Below, in pieces: positions 23,905 to 32,544 of a stretch of 64,000 nucleotides of DNA. Origin of the DNA: Streptacidiphilus fuscans (GTDB lineage: Bacteria; Actinomycetota; Actinomycetes; Streptomycetales; Streptomycetaceae); NCBI RefSeq assembly GCF_015690355.1, contig NZ_JADPRT010000001.1:678946-742945 (forward strand). The letters run 5' to 3'. A program made the translations under genes and the position numbers. How positions within the stretch are numbered: the first letter of the stretch is position 1; the number at the start of each line of letters is the position of its first letter. The notes under the pieces are model-generated. The model had not been told where the DNA came from, ran no database searches, and worked only from the letters and a program-made list of their open reading frames with translations.

Positions 23905-23930
23905 GCATTCAAGTATTCCCGTATAGTAGG
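23905..23930. promoter_or_regulatory. AT-rich operator/promoter between ArsR and P-type ATPase
   Basis: An A/T-rich island in a GC-rich region, containing a consensus-like -10 TATAGT at 23922-23927 for the ATPase direction, with GCATTCAAGTAT just upstream. Overlap of promoter and AT-rich DNA is typical for ArsR/SmtB control. Confidence 0.55.
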
Positions 23931-24003
23931 TGCGGGGCGAAGCCTGCCCCTCCGCTTGACCGTGCCCTCTTCGCTGCGTCCTCCCAGGAAGTCCACCCCA
24001 CAC

Positions 24004-25989
24004 ATGTCGACCACACTTCTCGAACGCCCGGCCGTGCCGACGGCGCCGTCCGTCGCGCCACGACGGAAGACGCGCGTGCTGGCCCTGGCCGAGGCCCGTT
24101 GGGCGTTGGCCGCACTGGCGCTCTTCGCGATCGCGCTGCCGCTGCAGCTCACCGGGGCGACGGCCTGGGCGTGGGGTCCGCTGTACGCGCTCTGCTACGC
24201 CGCCGGTGGCTGGGAGCCCGGCTGGGCCGGACTGACGGCGCTGCGCGAGAGAACCCTCGATGTCGACCTGCTGATGATCGTCGCCGCGCTGGGCGCCGCG
24301 GCGATCGGTCAGGTGCTGGACGGTGCGCTGCTGATCGTCATCTTCGCCACCTCCGGTGCGCTCGAAGCCCTCGCGACCGCCCGCACCGCCGACTCGGTCC
24401 GGGGCCTGCTCGACCTCGCCCCGGCCACAGCGACCAGGCTGCTGGACGACGGCGGAGAGGAGACCGTCTCCACCGAGGAGCTCGCGGTCGGCGACACGAT
24501 CCTGGTCCGCCCCGGCGAGCGGATCGGCGCGGACGGCCGCGTGCTGGACGGCGCCAGTGACGTGGACCAGGCCACCATCACCGGCGAACCGCTGCCGGTC
24601 GCCAAGCAGCTGGGCGACGAGGTCTTCGCCGGGACGCTCAACGGCACCGGCTCACTGCGCGTCACGGTCGAGCGGGACGCCGCCGACTCCGTCATCGCCC
24701 GCATCGTGGCCATGGTCGAGGAGGCGTCGGAGACCAAGGCCCCGACGCAGCTGTTCATCGAGAAGGTCGAGCAGCGTTACTCGCTCGGCATGGTCACCGC
24801 GACGCTCCTGGTCTTCGCGATCCCGCTCGCCTTCGGCGCGGCCCTGTCCGGTGCGCTGCTACGCGCGATGACGTTCATGATCGTCGCCTCCCCGTGCGCG
24901 GTGGTGCTGGCCACCATGCCGCCGCTGCTCTCTGCGATCGCCAACGCCGGGCGGCACGGTGTGCTGGTCAAGTCCGCGGTGGTCATGGAGCAGCTCGGCC
25001 AGACCCAGGCGGTCGCCCTCGACAAGACCGGCACCCTGACCGAGGGCACCCCGCGTGTCACCGACGTCAGGCCGCTGCCCGGCAGCGGCCTGACGGAGGA
25101 TCAGCTCCTGGCCCTCGCCGCGTCCGCCGAGCACCCCAGCGAGCATCCCCTCGCCCGCGCCGTCGTCGACGCCGCCCGGACCCGTGGCCTGCGGCTGGCC
25201 ACCGCCGAGGACTTCACCTCCGCCCCTGGCATCGGCGTCACCGCCACCGTCGACGGCCGCGCGGTCGCGGTCGGGGCACCGTCTCGCCTCGTCGCCGACG
25301 CGGCATCGGACGAACCGGCCAGGGCCTGCGCGCAGGCACTGGAGGACGAGGGCCGCACGGCCGTGGTCGTCGAGTGCGACGGCACGCCGGTCGGCGTACT
25401 CGGCATCGCCGACCGGCTGCGCCCCGACGCCGCCGCGACCGTCGCCCGGTTGGACGCGCTCACCGGTCGGACCCCGATCCTGGTCACCGGCGACAACCCC
25501 CGCGCCGCCGCACGCCTCGCCGCCGAGGTCGGCATCACCGACGTCCGCGCGGGACTGCTGCCGAAGGACAAGGTCGCCGTGGTCCGTGAGTTGGAGCAGG
25601 CGGGACTGCGGACGACGGTGATCGGCGACGGCGTCAACGACGCCCCCGCACTCGCCGCCGCCCACGCCGGCATCGCCATGGGCCGCGCCGGCTCCGACCT
25701 CGCCCTGGAGACCGCCGACGCCGTCGTCGTCCGCGACGAACTCGCTACTGTGCCGACGGTGATCGCCCTGTCCCGCCGCGCGCGCAAGCTCGTCGTGCAG
25801 AACCTGGTCGTCGCGTCGGTGTTCATCACCGGCCTGGTCGTCTGGGACCTGGCCGGACACCTGCCGCTGCCGCTCGGCGTCCTCGGGCACGAGGGCTCCA
25901 CCGTCATCGTCGGCCTCAACGGACTGCGCCTGCTCCGCGACGCCGCCTGGCGCCGCGCAGGCGCCGACGCGACGGCGGCCCGTCCGTGA
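24004..25989 (+). CDS. P1B-4 type heavy-metal transporting ATPase (CtpD/CtpJ-like)
   Basis: 661 residues with no N-terminal metal-binding HMA domain, as expected for subclass P1B-4. Membrane helix 4 has Ser296-Pro-Cys298 and the last helix has His629-Glu-Gly-Ser-Thr633; SPC plus HEG[G/S]T is the P1B-4 signature. The phosphorylation site is Asp340 in DKTGTLTEG, the actuator has ITGEPLPV, and the nucleotide domain has the SEHPL His-Pro motif and GDGVNDAPAL. Members export Co2+, and in some cases Fe2+, Ni2+, Zn2+ or Cd2+. It is repressed by the divergent ArsR-type protein by inference, and the next gene overlaps its stop (GTGA), so a [2Fe-2S] protein is co-expressed. Confidence 0.93.
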   Translation: MSTTLLERPAVPTAPSVAPRRKTRVLALAEARWALAALALFAIALPLQLTGATAWAWGPLYALCYAAGGWEPGWAGLTALRERTLDVDLLMIVAALGAAAIGQVLDGALLIVIFATSGALEALATARTADSVRGLLDLAPATATRLLDDGGEETVSTEELAVGDTILVRPGERIGADGRVLDGASDVDQATITGEPLPVAKQLGDEVFAGTLNGTGSLRVTVERDAADSVIARIVAMVEEASETKAPTQLFIEKVEQRYSLGMVTATLLVFAIPLAFGAALSGALLRAMTFMIVASPCAVVLATMPPLLSAIANAGRHGVLVKSAVVMEQLGQTQAVALDKTGTLTEGTPRVTDVRPLPGSGLTEDQLLALAASAEHPSEHPLARAVVDAARTRGLRLATAEDFTSAPGIGVTATVDGRAVAVGAPSRLVADAASDEPARACAQALEDEGRTAVVVECDGTPVGVLGIADRLRPDAAATVARLDALTGRTPILVTGDNPRAAARLAAEVGITDVRAGLLPKDKVAVVRELEQAGLRTTVIGDGVNDAPALAAAHAGIAMGRAGSDLALETADAVVVRDELATVPTVIALSRRARKLVVQNLVVASVFITGLVVWDLAGHLPLPLGVLGHEGSTVIVGLNGLRLLRDAAWRRAGADATAARP

Positions 25990-26405
25990 GCCGCCGCTCC
26001 CGCGCCGAGAAGGCGACGCCCGGCACACAGTCGGGCGCCGCCCGGCCCACGGTGACCGTCTGCCGCGGCTGCTGCTGCGGCACCCCGAAGATCCCCCGCC
26101 TCGACCACGCCGCCCAACTGCGCGACCTGCGAGCCGCGTTGGCCGACAACGCAAGCATCCGCGTGGTCGACTGCCTGGACGTCTGCGAGCACGCCAACGT
26201 CATCGTCGTCCAGCCCTCGGCGGAGGGCCGCCGCGCGGGCGGACGCCCGGTCTGGCTCGGCCTGGTCAACGACCCGGACGCCACCACCGACATCGCCACC
26301 TGGACCGAGGCCGGCGGCCCCGGTCTGGCCGATCCGCCCGACATCCTCGACCTCTACGTCTTCCAGCCCTCCCGCCGCGTTCGCCAGGGCGTCGAGGAGG
26401 CGTGA
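25986..26405 (+). CDS. Thioredoxin-fold [2Fe-2S] ferredoxin-like protein
   Basis: 139 residues, GTG overlapping the ATPase stop. VTVCRGCCCGTPKIP carries four Cys and is followed about 35 residues later by VVDCLDVCEHANVIVV with two more, the pattern of thioredoxin-like ferredoxins. Coupling to a P1B-4 ATPase suggests a role in sensing or protecting Fe-S status under Co/Fe excess. The C-terminal WTEAGGPGLADPPDILDLYVFQPSRR segment is conserved in appearance but not assigned. The family call rests on Cys spacing. Confidence 0.7.
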   Translation: MSRRSRAEKATPGTQSGAARPTVTVCRGCCCGTPKIPRLDHAAQLRDLRAALADNASIRVVDCLDVCEHANVIVVQPSAEGRRAGGRPVWLGLVNDPDATTDIATWTEAGGPGLADPPDILDLYVFQPSRRVRQGVEEA

Positions 26406-26454
26406 GTAGTCAGACTGGGTATGTTTTTGAACCGAGTATGGTTATTGTGGCCGC

Positions 26455-27063
26455 ATGGCAGGGCTTCGCGAACGCAAGAAGGAACAGACCAGGCAGCGGA
26501 TCGCCGCAGTTGCGTTGAGGCTGTTCGTCGAGCGCGGCTTCGACGCCGTGACGGTCAACGAGATCGCCGAGGCCGCCGAGGTGGCCAAGGCGACGCTCTT
26601 CGCGTACTTCCCGACCAAGGAGTCGCTCGCCCTGCACGGCGTGGGCGGCGACGACCTGGCCGGGATCGTCGCCCGGAGGCCGGCCGGACTGACCTTGCTG
26701 GCCGCCCTGCGCGCACACCACCGCGCGCTCGCCGCAGGAAAGCTGCCGGAGGCGGAGCTCGACGCGCTGCTCGCCCGCGTGCGCGTGATCGAGGACAGCC
26801 CGACGCTACGGAACGCGGCCAACGGCCTGCTCTACCAGCAGCGTGAGGCGCTGGCGCAGGTCCTGGCCGACGAGTACGGCTCGACGGCAGCCGCGCTGAT
26901 GGCCGCCCAGATCGCCGCGTCCCTGCTGACCCTTCAGGAGGCGTACTTCCGGCGGCTGTTGGCCGGGGCGTCGGCCAAGGACGCAGGCCGCGCCCTGTCG
27001 CGGGATGTCGAGCTGGCCTTCGACCTGCTCGAACACGGACTCAACCAGGCGGAAGGGCGCTGA
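26455..27063 (+). CDS. TetR-family regulator
   Basis: 202 residues. HTH residues 8-55: KKEQTRQRIAAVALRLFVERGFDAVTVNEIAEAAEVAKATLFAYFPTKESLALHGV. The all-helical ligand domain is undistinguished. It stands one base before the next gene (TGAC-ATG), so the pair is one transcriptional unit and the regulator probably controls its own operon. The upstream 49 bases are AT-rich (ATGTTTTTGAACCGAG) and contain TATGGT as a possible -10, though no clear palindrome is visible. Confidence 0.88.
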   Translation: MAGLRERKKEQTRQRIAAVALRLFVERGFDAVTVNEIAEAAEVAKATLFAYFPTKESLALHGVGGDDLAGIVARRPAGLTLLAALRAHHRALAAGKLPEAELDALLARVRVIEDSPTLRNAANGLLYQQREALAQVLADEYGSTAAALMAAQIAASLLTLQEAYFRRLLAGASAKDAGRALSRDVELAFDLLEHGLNQAEGR

Positions 27064-27064
27064 C

Positions 27065-28024
27065 ATGCGCGCGCGAGGAATCAGCTACGACACCGGGACC
27101 TTCCCCGGCGACCGGTTCACCCGAAAGACGTTCGACCCCGCCCAAGTCCGCCAGGACATGACGGTGATCGCGGGCGACCTGCACTGCGACGTCGTCCGCA
27201 TCACCGGCCGCGACGCCGAACGACTCGACGTCGCCGCCCGCCACGCAGCCGAAGCCGGGCTCGAAGTGTGGTTCTCCCCTTTCCCGGTGGACCTTGCCCC
27301 GGAGGAGATCCTGGAGTTCCTCACCGACTGCGCGCAGCGCGCCGAAGCCCTGCGACAGGGCGGCGCGCAGGTGGTACTGGTGACCGGCTGCGAGCTCAGT
27401 GCCTTCGCCCACGGCTTCCTGCCCGGGGACACCCACCTCGACCGCCTCCACGCCATGGCCACCGCCGATTTGCAGTGGTGGGCCTCCCTCGGGCCGGTCC
27501 CTGAACGCCTCAACGCTTTCCTGGCCCAGGCCGCCACGACGGTCCGCACCCACTTCGGCGGCAAGGTCACCTACGCCTCCGGCCCGTGGGAGCCCGTCGA
27601 CTGGGCGCCCTTCGACATGGTGGGCGTCGACGCCTACCGATCCGCGCAGAACGCCGGCACCTTCCGCGCCGAGCTGCGCGAGCTCTCCGCCCACGGCAAG
27701 CCGGTCGTCGTCACCGAGTACGGCACCTGCGCCTACCGTGGCGCGAGCGACCTGGGCGGTATGGCCTGGCAGCCACCGCAAGGGGCGGTCCCGGACGAGG
27801 ACGAGCAAGTGCGCTACCTCAACGAACTGCTGGACGTCTTCGAGGAGGAAGGCGTGGACACCGCGCTGTGGTTCTCCTTCGCCAACTACGACAAGCCCGG
27901 CGACCGCGACATCGCCTCCTACGGCGTCGTGCGCCTGCTCGACGAGGCCCGCTGGGAGCCGAAGGCCGTCTTCCACGCCATGAGCGCCCGACACCGACGC
28001 TCCCGTCCGGCGTGCCCCAACTGA
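27065..28024 (+). CDS. TIM-barrel glycoside-hydrolase-like protein (annotated abortive-infection-like in relatives)
   Basis: 319 residues from ATG 27065, one base after the TetR stop. Beta/alpha-barrel hallmarks: MRARGISYDTG, CDVVRITGRDAERL, AAEAGLEVWFSPFP, VVLVTGCELSAFAHGF, KVTYASGPWEPVDWAPFDMVGVDAYRS, the strand KPVVVTEYGTCAYRG with a probable catalytic Glu, and ALWFSFANY. Clan GH-A enzymes place the nucleophile Glu at exactly such a strand-7 position; the acid/base candidate is the Glu in GCELSAF. Close actinobacterial relatives are, as I recall, labelled abortive (phage) infection protein without clear proof. Either carbohydrate hydrolysis or a defence role is possible. No signal peptide, so cytosolic. 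Confidence 0.7.
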   Translation: MRARGISYDTGTFPGDRFTRKTFDPAQVRQDMTVIAGDLHCDVVRITGRDAERLDVAARHAAEAGLEVWFSPFPVDLAPEEILEFLTDCAQRAEALRQGGAQVVLVTGCELSAFAHGFLPGDTHLDRLHAMATADLQWWASLGPVPERLNAFLAQAATTVRTHFGGKVTYASGPWEPVDWAPFDMVGVDAYRSAQNAGTFRAELRELSAHGKPVVVTEYGTCAYRGASDLGGMAWQPPQGAVPDEDEQVRYLNELLDVFEEEGVDTALWFSFANYDKPGDRDIASYGVVRLLDEARWEPKAVFHAMSARHRRSRPACPN

Positions 28025-28140
28025 CGGGAGTACGGGGCAGGTGACAACTCGGTGGCAGCCTGAACGGCGGCAGGAGAGGACCGTCGCCGACGGATCGACG
28101 GTCGGCTCGGCCGTTCCGCGCAGAGCTGGAGAGGACGTGT

Positions 28141-28560
28141 ATGTCGCTCGTTGTTGAAGATCGCCTGGCCATCACTGAACTGGTCTCCTTGCACGGTCAC
28201 TTGGTGGACGACGGAAGCCTTGACCGGTTGGAGGAGTTGTTCACCTCCGACGTCGTCTACGACGTCACCGATTTCGGCCAGGAACCGCTCCGCGGTGTGG
28301 CGGCCGTCCGTGCGGCGGCATGGGCGCTGGGTGCCGCCAACCCCGTCGCCCACCACGTCACCAACGTCGTCGTGACGGAGTCGGCGGCAGACGGCCGGGT
28401 GCAGGTCCGATCGAAGGGGCTGGGCATCAAGGCGGACGGTTCCTGCGGTTCGGTCTCCTACGACGACACCGTCGTGCGCACGGCTGACGGCTGGCGGATC
28501 AGCCATCGCAAGGTCTCGGCAGGGCGTACTCCCCTCGGCGGGAGGACTCAGGCCGACTGA
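28141..28560 (+). CDS. SnoaL-like/NTF2-fold protein
   Basis: 139 residues, ATG after TGGAGAGGACG. The cone-shaped alpha+beta layout is clear: N-terminal helices with ITELVSLHGHLVDDGSLDRLEELFTSDVVYDVTDFG, RGVAAVRAAAWAL, the strands PVAHHVTNVVVTE and VQVRSKGLGI, and the terminal strand DGWRISHRKVSA. Members include ring-hydroxylating dioxygenase small subunits, ketosteroid isomerases and SnoaL cyclases; no active-site signature picks one. Monocistronic, 116 bases after the TIM-barrel gene. Confidence 0.8.
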   Translation: MSLVVEDRLAITELVSLHGHLVDDGSLDRLEELFTSDVVYDVTDFGQEPLRGVAAVRAAAWALGAANPVAHHVTNVVVTESAADGRVQVRSKGLGIKADGSCGSVSYDDTVVRTADGWRISHRKVSAGRTPLGGRTQAD

Positions 28561-28608
28561 CCCCCCGTCACGCGGGACGACACCCGCAGGACAAAGTGCC
28601 CGGCCGGC

Positions 28609-29397
28609 TCAGGGGCGGAACACGTGAGGAACGGTCGAGCTCAGCGGGACGAAGCCGAGCCGCTCCAGGATCGGGCGACTCTGGTCGGAGGCGTCGACCT
28701 GCAGGTAGCGATAGCCCAACTCGGCGGCGATGCGCGCCCGGTGGGCAACCAGGGCCCGGTAGACGCCGCGGCCTCGCCAGGCAGGAACCGTGCCTCCGCC
28801 CCACAGGCTGGCGAAGTCGGTGCCCGGATGCAGCTCCATGCGCGCAGCGCAGACCGGCACGTCGCCTGCCATCGCGACCACCAGGCTGAACGTCTCCGGC
28901 CTGCCCCTGAGCTGGGAGGCGAGGCGAAGCCGCAAACGGTCCGCGCTGGTGCCGAACGCCTGCTCGTGGACATCGGCCGCGAGATCCACCCCCGCGGCGT
29001 CGGTGACCCGCTCCAGCCGGATGCCGTCGGGGAGCTCGGCGTGGGCTCCGACGGCCTTGACGGCCTTGACGTCGGCGACCATCAAGGTCTCCGCCGGGTC
29101 GGGGACGAAGCCAGCAGCGAGCAGGCGCGCGGACAGATCGGCGGGCGTGTCGTGGCTGTACAACTTCCACTCGAACTCGCGCTCCAGCGAGGTGAAGTAG
29201 TCCACCTGAGCGGCGATCGCCGCATCGGCAGTCGCATCGTCCAGGCCGGACCACAGCACGCCGTTCCAGTCATCGGCACGAGCGCCGACCTGCCGCACCA
29301 CAGCGCCGATGCGCTCGACCCGGGCTGCGGGATCGTCGGGCCGCGCGTTCCGCCGCATCTGCTCGTCGAACCGGGCAAGTACTGCTCGTTGATCCAT
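28609..29397 (-). CDS. GNAT-family N-acetyltransferase
   Basis: 262 residues. An N-terminal helical region of about 110 residues (with WNGVLWSGLDDATADAAIAAQVDYF) precedes the GNAT fold. The acetyl-CoA pyrophosphate-binding loop is TVPAWRGRGVYRAL (R-G-R-G-V-Y form of Q/R-x-x-G-x-G/A) near residue 208, followed by the beta-5 and C-terminal strands YRYLQVDASDQSRPILERLGF. The acceptor is unknown. Convergent with the NTF2-fold gene. Confidence 0.85.
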   Translation of the reverse strand: MDQRAVLARFDEQMRRNARPDDPAARVERIGAVVRQVGARADDWNGVLWSGLDDATADAAIAAQVDYFTSLEREFEWKLYSHDTPADLSARLLAAGFVPDPAETLMVADVKAVKAVGAHAELPDGIRLERVTDAAGVDLAADVHEQAFGTSADRLRLRLASQLRGRPETFSLVVAMAGDVPVCAARMELHPGTDFASLWGGGTVPAWRGRGVYRALVAHRARIAAELGYRYLQVDASDQSRPILERLGFVPLSSTVPHVFRP

Positions 29398-29477
29398 TCA
29401 GGTACCCCACCATCGAAGGCGGTGAGGCGGCAACTGCAATGTGCTTGCTGCACTCGGCGCGAGGACGGGAGGGTCTT

Positions 29478-30158
29478 CTATGCGTAGGATTCCGGGTTGA
29501 ACAGCCTCCAACGGCCCTCGGACACGACCTCGATGTCGCCGCCGGTCACCTTGATGGCGGTCTGAGCGTCGGTCGCGTATGCCGGGCCGTCGATCTTGGC
29601 GGCCCACCGCTCCGCCTCGGCCATGGTGTTCTCCGGACAGTTCGGGCTGTCGAGGTGCGGGAAGATGGAGAAGTCGACGACGCCCAGTGTGCTGTCGTCA
29701 CCCGTGGGCGGCTGCCAGCTGACGAAGTCCCGCCCGATACGCGGAGTCAGCACCATGCTTCCGGCGCTGAGTCCTACGTAGACGGTGTCGTGCAGCGAGG
29801 GGAGGAGGTCGGCCAGTCCGGACTCCCGCATCCAGTGGCACAGGTAGAGCGCGTCGCCGCCATTCACCAGGAGCGCGTCCGTATCCCGGACCCAGGAGAC
29901 CCAGCGTTCCTTGTCGATGCTGGGCAGTGCGGTGAGCTCCAGCACGCCCACCGACTTCCACCCCAACGCGGTCATGGGGCAGTCGGACTGTCCGCTGGTG
30001 AACTGCCATGGCCCGAACGGATCCCCGTACGGGCCGCCGTACCCGGCGGTGGGGATGCAGAGGGCGCTGGCCTCGGAGATCGGCTTGCCCAGGAGATCCA
30101 CCAGCGCCGCCAGGATGCTTGCGTTGCTGACACCGGAGTCGGTAAGGAGAAGCTTCAT
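29478..30158 (-). CDS. Peptidase E-like protein (S51, class I glutamine amidotransferase fold)
   Basis: 226 residues, ATG at 30158 after GGGGGCGTG. Core features: LLLTDSGVSNASI, ALCIPTAGYG, ALLVNGGDALYL and the nucleophile elbow VYVGLSAGSMVL with Ser131, as in peptidase E (Asp-dipeptidase) and cyanophycinase relatives; then the acid/His region DFSIFPHLDSPNCPENTM with His. The C-terminal strand GDIEVVSEGRWRLFNP is typical of the family. It acts in the cytosol, probably on small Asp-containing peptides. Alone in its transcription unit. Confidence 0.85.
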   Translation of the reverse strand: MKLLLTDSGVSNASILAALVDLLGKPISEASALCIPTAGYGGPYGDPFGPWQFTSGQSDCPMTALGWKSVGVLELTALPSIDKERWVSWVRDTDALLVNGGDALYLCHWMRESGLADLLPSLHDTVYVGLSAGSMVLTPRIGRDFVSWQPPTGDDSTLGVVDFSIFPHLDSPNCPENTMAEAERWAAKIDGPAYATDAQTAIKVTGGDIEVVSEGRWRLFNPESYA

Positions 30159-30307
30159 CACGCCCCCGTACTGATTGCATCGCAGCGGACGAGTGACGCT
30201 AGCACGGCCGACTGCGCCCCGGACCTCGTAGACGAGCAAACAGCGCTGCCGCGACGCAGGCGGGCGTAGGCAGGGTGACCAGGCGTCATGGGCGTCGTTG
30301 CCAAGGC

Positions 30308-30553
30308 ATGAAGAAGATCCTCGCGCTGGGCGCGCTCACCCTCACCTCGCTCGCCGTCGCCGCCCCCGGCTACGCGGACACCCACACCAGCACGTTCGAT
30401 GGCGGCGGCGTGCGAGCAGTCGACAACCACAACCACGCCACCACGGCTGGGGCCGTCCCTCAGACCATCGGCCAGCAGCTGGCCGTCATCCCTGCGCTGG
30501 GGAGTGGGGGCGGCGGCCACGGGGACGGCGCTGCCGGATACGTGCGGGTTTGA
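30308..30553 (+). CDS. Small secreted protein
   Basis: 81 residues. Signal peptide MKKILALGALTLTSLAVAAPGYA with likely cleavage after residue 23 (GYA-DT). The mature part of about 58 residues is rich in His, Gly, Thr and Ala (DNHNHATTAG, GSGGGGHGDGAAG) and has no Cys. No family recognised; the His/Gly content could bind metal ions. ATG has a modest AAGG ribosome site. Ends at a 9-bp perfect hairpin shared with the convergent arsO-like gene. Confidence 0.7.
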   Translation: MKKILALGALTLTSLAVAAPGYADTHTSTFDGGGVRAVDNHNHATTAGAVPQTIGQQLAVIPALGSGGGGHGDGAAGYVRV

Positions 30554-30554
30554 C

Positions 30555-30583
30555 CAGTCAGGCAGCACCTTTCGGCCTGACTG
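30555..30583. terminator. Bidirectional hairpin between convergent genes
   Basis: Perfect arms CAGTCAGGC (30555-30563) and GCCTGACTG (30575-30583), 11-base loop, in the 34-base gap between the secreted-protein and flavoprotein stop codons. Confidence 0.85.
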
Positions 30584-30587
30584 ATCG

Positions 30588-31991
30588 TCACGAGCCGCAG
30601 CAGCCGCCGGACGGCGAGGTCTCGGCCTGCGGGAGGTCCCGGGCGGCGACGGTGATGTGCACGAGCTGCGGTGCGGGCGCGGCGGCGGGGGAGGGGGTGC
30701 AGCAGCTGCCGGCTGCCGTGGCGTCGGGGGTGTCGAACAGGCCAGCGCCGCCGCAGACGCCGGTGTCCGGGAGGGTCAGTTCGACGTTGTCGGCGGCGTC
30801 CAGGTCTCCGGCGATGGCTGCGGCAACAGAGCGGACCTGCTCGTAGCCGGTCATGGCGAGGAAGGTGGGGGCGCGGCCGTAGGACTTCATGCCGACCAGG
30901 TAGACACCGGGCTCGGGGTGGGACAGTTCGCGGTGGCCGTGCGGGTAGACGGTGCCGCAGGAGTGCTGGTTGGGGTCGATCAGCGGGGCCAGCTGGGTCG
31001 GCGCCTGGAGCCGCTCGTCCAGGCCGAGCCGCAACTCCTCCAGGAAGGAGTGGTCGGGACGGAAGCCGGTTAGGACGACGACCTCGTCCACGGGGTCGAG
31101 GCGACGCCCGTCCTCGGCGACGAGCACGATACGGCCGTCGGCGTGGCGCTCGACAGCCTCGGTGCGGAAGCCCGTGACCGCGTCGGCGTGGCCCGCGTCG
31201 ACAGCCGCCTTGGCGGCCAGGCCGAGCGCGCCACGGGCGGGGAGCTGGTCAGCGCTGCCGCCGCCGAAAGTGGAGCCGCTGATGCCGCGTCGCAGCACCC
31301 ACACCGCGTGCGTGCCGGCGCCGTCGCCCGACGAGGAGAGGTCGGCGAGCATGGCGAGGGTGGTGAAGGCGGAAGCGCCGGTGCCGACGACGGCGGTGCG
31401 CCTGCCCGCGTATCGGGCGCGGACGGCTGGGTCGATGAGGTCGGGGACGCGGTAGCTGATGCGGTCGGCGGCGGCCTTTTCGCCGAGGGCCGGGAGGCCG
31501 TTGCCGCCGACGGGGCTCGGGCGGGTCCAGGTGCCGGAGGCGTCGATCACGGCCTGGGCGAGGATCCGCTCCTCGCTGCCGTCGGCGTTCCGGACCTGGA
31601 CGGTGAAGGGCTGGGTGGCGCGGTCCGCGTCGACGATCCGGTTGCGGCCGAGGCGGGAGACGCCGGTGACGCGGGTGTCGTAGCGGACTTTGGAGCCGAG
31701 GATTTCGGCCAGCGGCTGGAGGTACTGCTCGGCCCAGTCGCCGCCGGAGGGGTAGGCGGCGGCGTCGGGACGGACCCAGCCGGTCGGGGCGAGGAGCTTT
31801 TCGGCGGCGGGGTCGATGACCTCGCCCCAGGCGGAGAACAGGCGGACGTGCGACCACTCGCGGACGGTGGCGCCCGCGTGGGGACCGGCTTCCAGGACGA
31901 GAGGCTCGATGCCCTGCTGGACGAGATGCGCGGCGGCGGCCAGGCCGACCGGTCCGGCGCCGATGACGACGACGGGGAGAGCGGTGGTCAT
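30588..31991 (-). CDS. ArsO-like flavin-dependent monooxygenase
   Basis: 467 residues. FAD-binding motif VVVIGAGPVGLAAAAHLVQQG at the N-terminus, second dinucleotide site RTAVVGTGASAFTTLAML near residue 197, and the ATG-like VVVLTGFRPDHSFLEEL segment, all as in class B flavin monooxygenase relatives found in actinobacterial ars clusters. The C-terminus has two Cys-pair tails, GSCCTPS and the terminal GGCCGS, consistent with As(III) or other soft-metal binding. It is divergent from a CxC-type ArsR with an operator between. An oxidoreductase role in arsenic detoxification is inferred from context; the exact reaction is unproven. Confidence 0.8.
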   Translation of the reverse strand: MTTALPVVVIGAGPVGLAAAAHLVQQGIEPLVLEAGPHAGATVREWSHVRLFSAWGEVIDPAAEKLLAPTGWVRPDAAAYPSGGDWAEQYLQPLAEILGSKVRYDTRVTGVSRLGRNRIVDADRATQPFTVQVRNADGSEERILAQAVIDASGTWTRPSPVGGNGLPALGEKAAADRISYRVPDLIDPAVRARYAGRRTAVVGTGASAFTTLAMLADLSSSGDGAGTHAVWVLRRGISGSTFGGGSADQLPARGALGLAAKAAVDAGHADAVTGFRTEAVERHADGRIVLVAEDGRRLDPVDEVVVLTGFRPDHSFLEELRLGLDERLQAPTQLAPLIDPNQHSCGTVYPHGHRELSHPEPGVYLVGMKSYGRAPTFLAMTGYEQVRSVAAAIAGDLDAADNVELTLPDTGVCGGAGLFDTPDATAAGSCCTPSPAAAPAPQLVHITVAARDLPQAETSPSGGCCGS

Positions 31992-32086
31992 GAGGGGGAG
32001 TCCTCTCGCGTGGCGATGCTCTGCTCAGCCTCGGCTGTTTCGATGTTTGTCGATGCAGCAAGCATTGCGCCATGAGTCGACGGATG

Positions 32087-32096
32087 TCAATATTGA
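32087..32096. promoter_or_regulatory. ArsR operator upstream of arsR (plus strand)
   Basis: Perfect palindrome TCAATATTGA in an AT-rich stretch 4 bases before the ATG at 32100 and 96 bases from the divergent arsO-like start. It overlaps any promoter of the regulator gene. A related TTTCGATGTTTGTCGATG lies nearer to arsO. Confidence 0.7.
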
Positions 32097-32099
32097 TAC

Positions 32100-32474
32100 A
32101 TGTCGAAATTGAGCGTGTCGGAGGCGCGGGAGCTGCCCGTCCTCCAGGACGACGTCGCGGTGCCCTGCTGCCCGCCGCTGACCGAGCGCCCACTGTCGGC
32201 CGAGGAGGCCGAACGCACGGCGGCCATGTTCAAGGCGCTGGGCGACCCGGTCCGGCTGCGGCTGTTCTCGCTGATCGCCTCGCACGAGAGCGGCGAGGCC
32301 TGCGTGTGCGACATCTCCGACGTCGGCGTCTCCCAGCCGACCGTCTCCCACCACCTCAAGAAGCTCAAGGAAGCCGGCCTGCTCACCTCCGAGCGCCGCG
32401 CGACCTGGGTCTACTACAAGGTCGCCCCTGACGTCGTCGCCACGATGTCCGCCCTGCTGGACCTGCGCCGCTGA
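32100..32474 (+). CDS. arsR: ArsR repressor with CxC arsenite site
   Basis: 124 residues. Winged HTH core: ERTAAMFKALGDPVRLRLFSLIASHESGEACVCDISDVGVSQPTVSHHLKKLKEAGL. Cys68-Val-Cys70 at the start of the recognition region is the As(III)/Sb(III)-responsive CxC site of classical ArsR. N-terminal Cys23-Cys24 may add a ligand. ATG at 32100 directly follows the TCAATATTGA operator and has no Shine-Dalgarno, so it may be leaderless; a GTG at 32115 is an alternative. It probably represses itself and the arsO-like gene. Confidence 0.92.
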   Translation: MSKLSVSEARELPVLQDDVAVPCCPPLTERPLSAEEAERTAAMFKALGDPVRLRLFSLIASHESGEACVCDISDVGVSQPTVSHHLKKLKEAGLLTSERRATWVYYKVAPDVVATMSALLDLRR

Positions 32475-32544
32475 CGTCGCTCTCGCGGCAGCCCGGAGCC
32501 CGCAGCCCCGGGGCCCCGGGGCCCCGAGCCTCCCGCGTCGGCCG

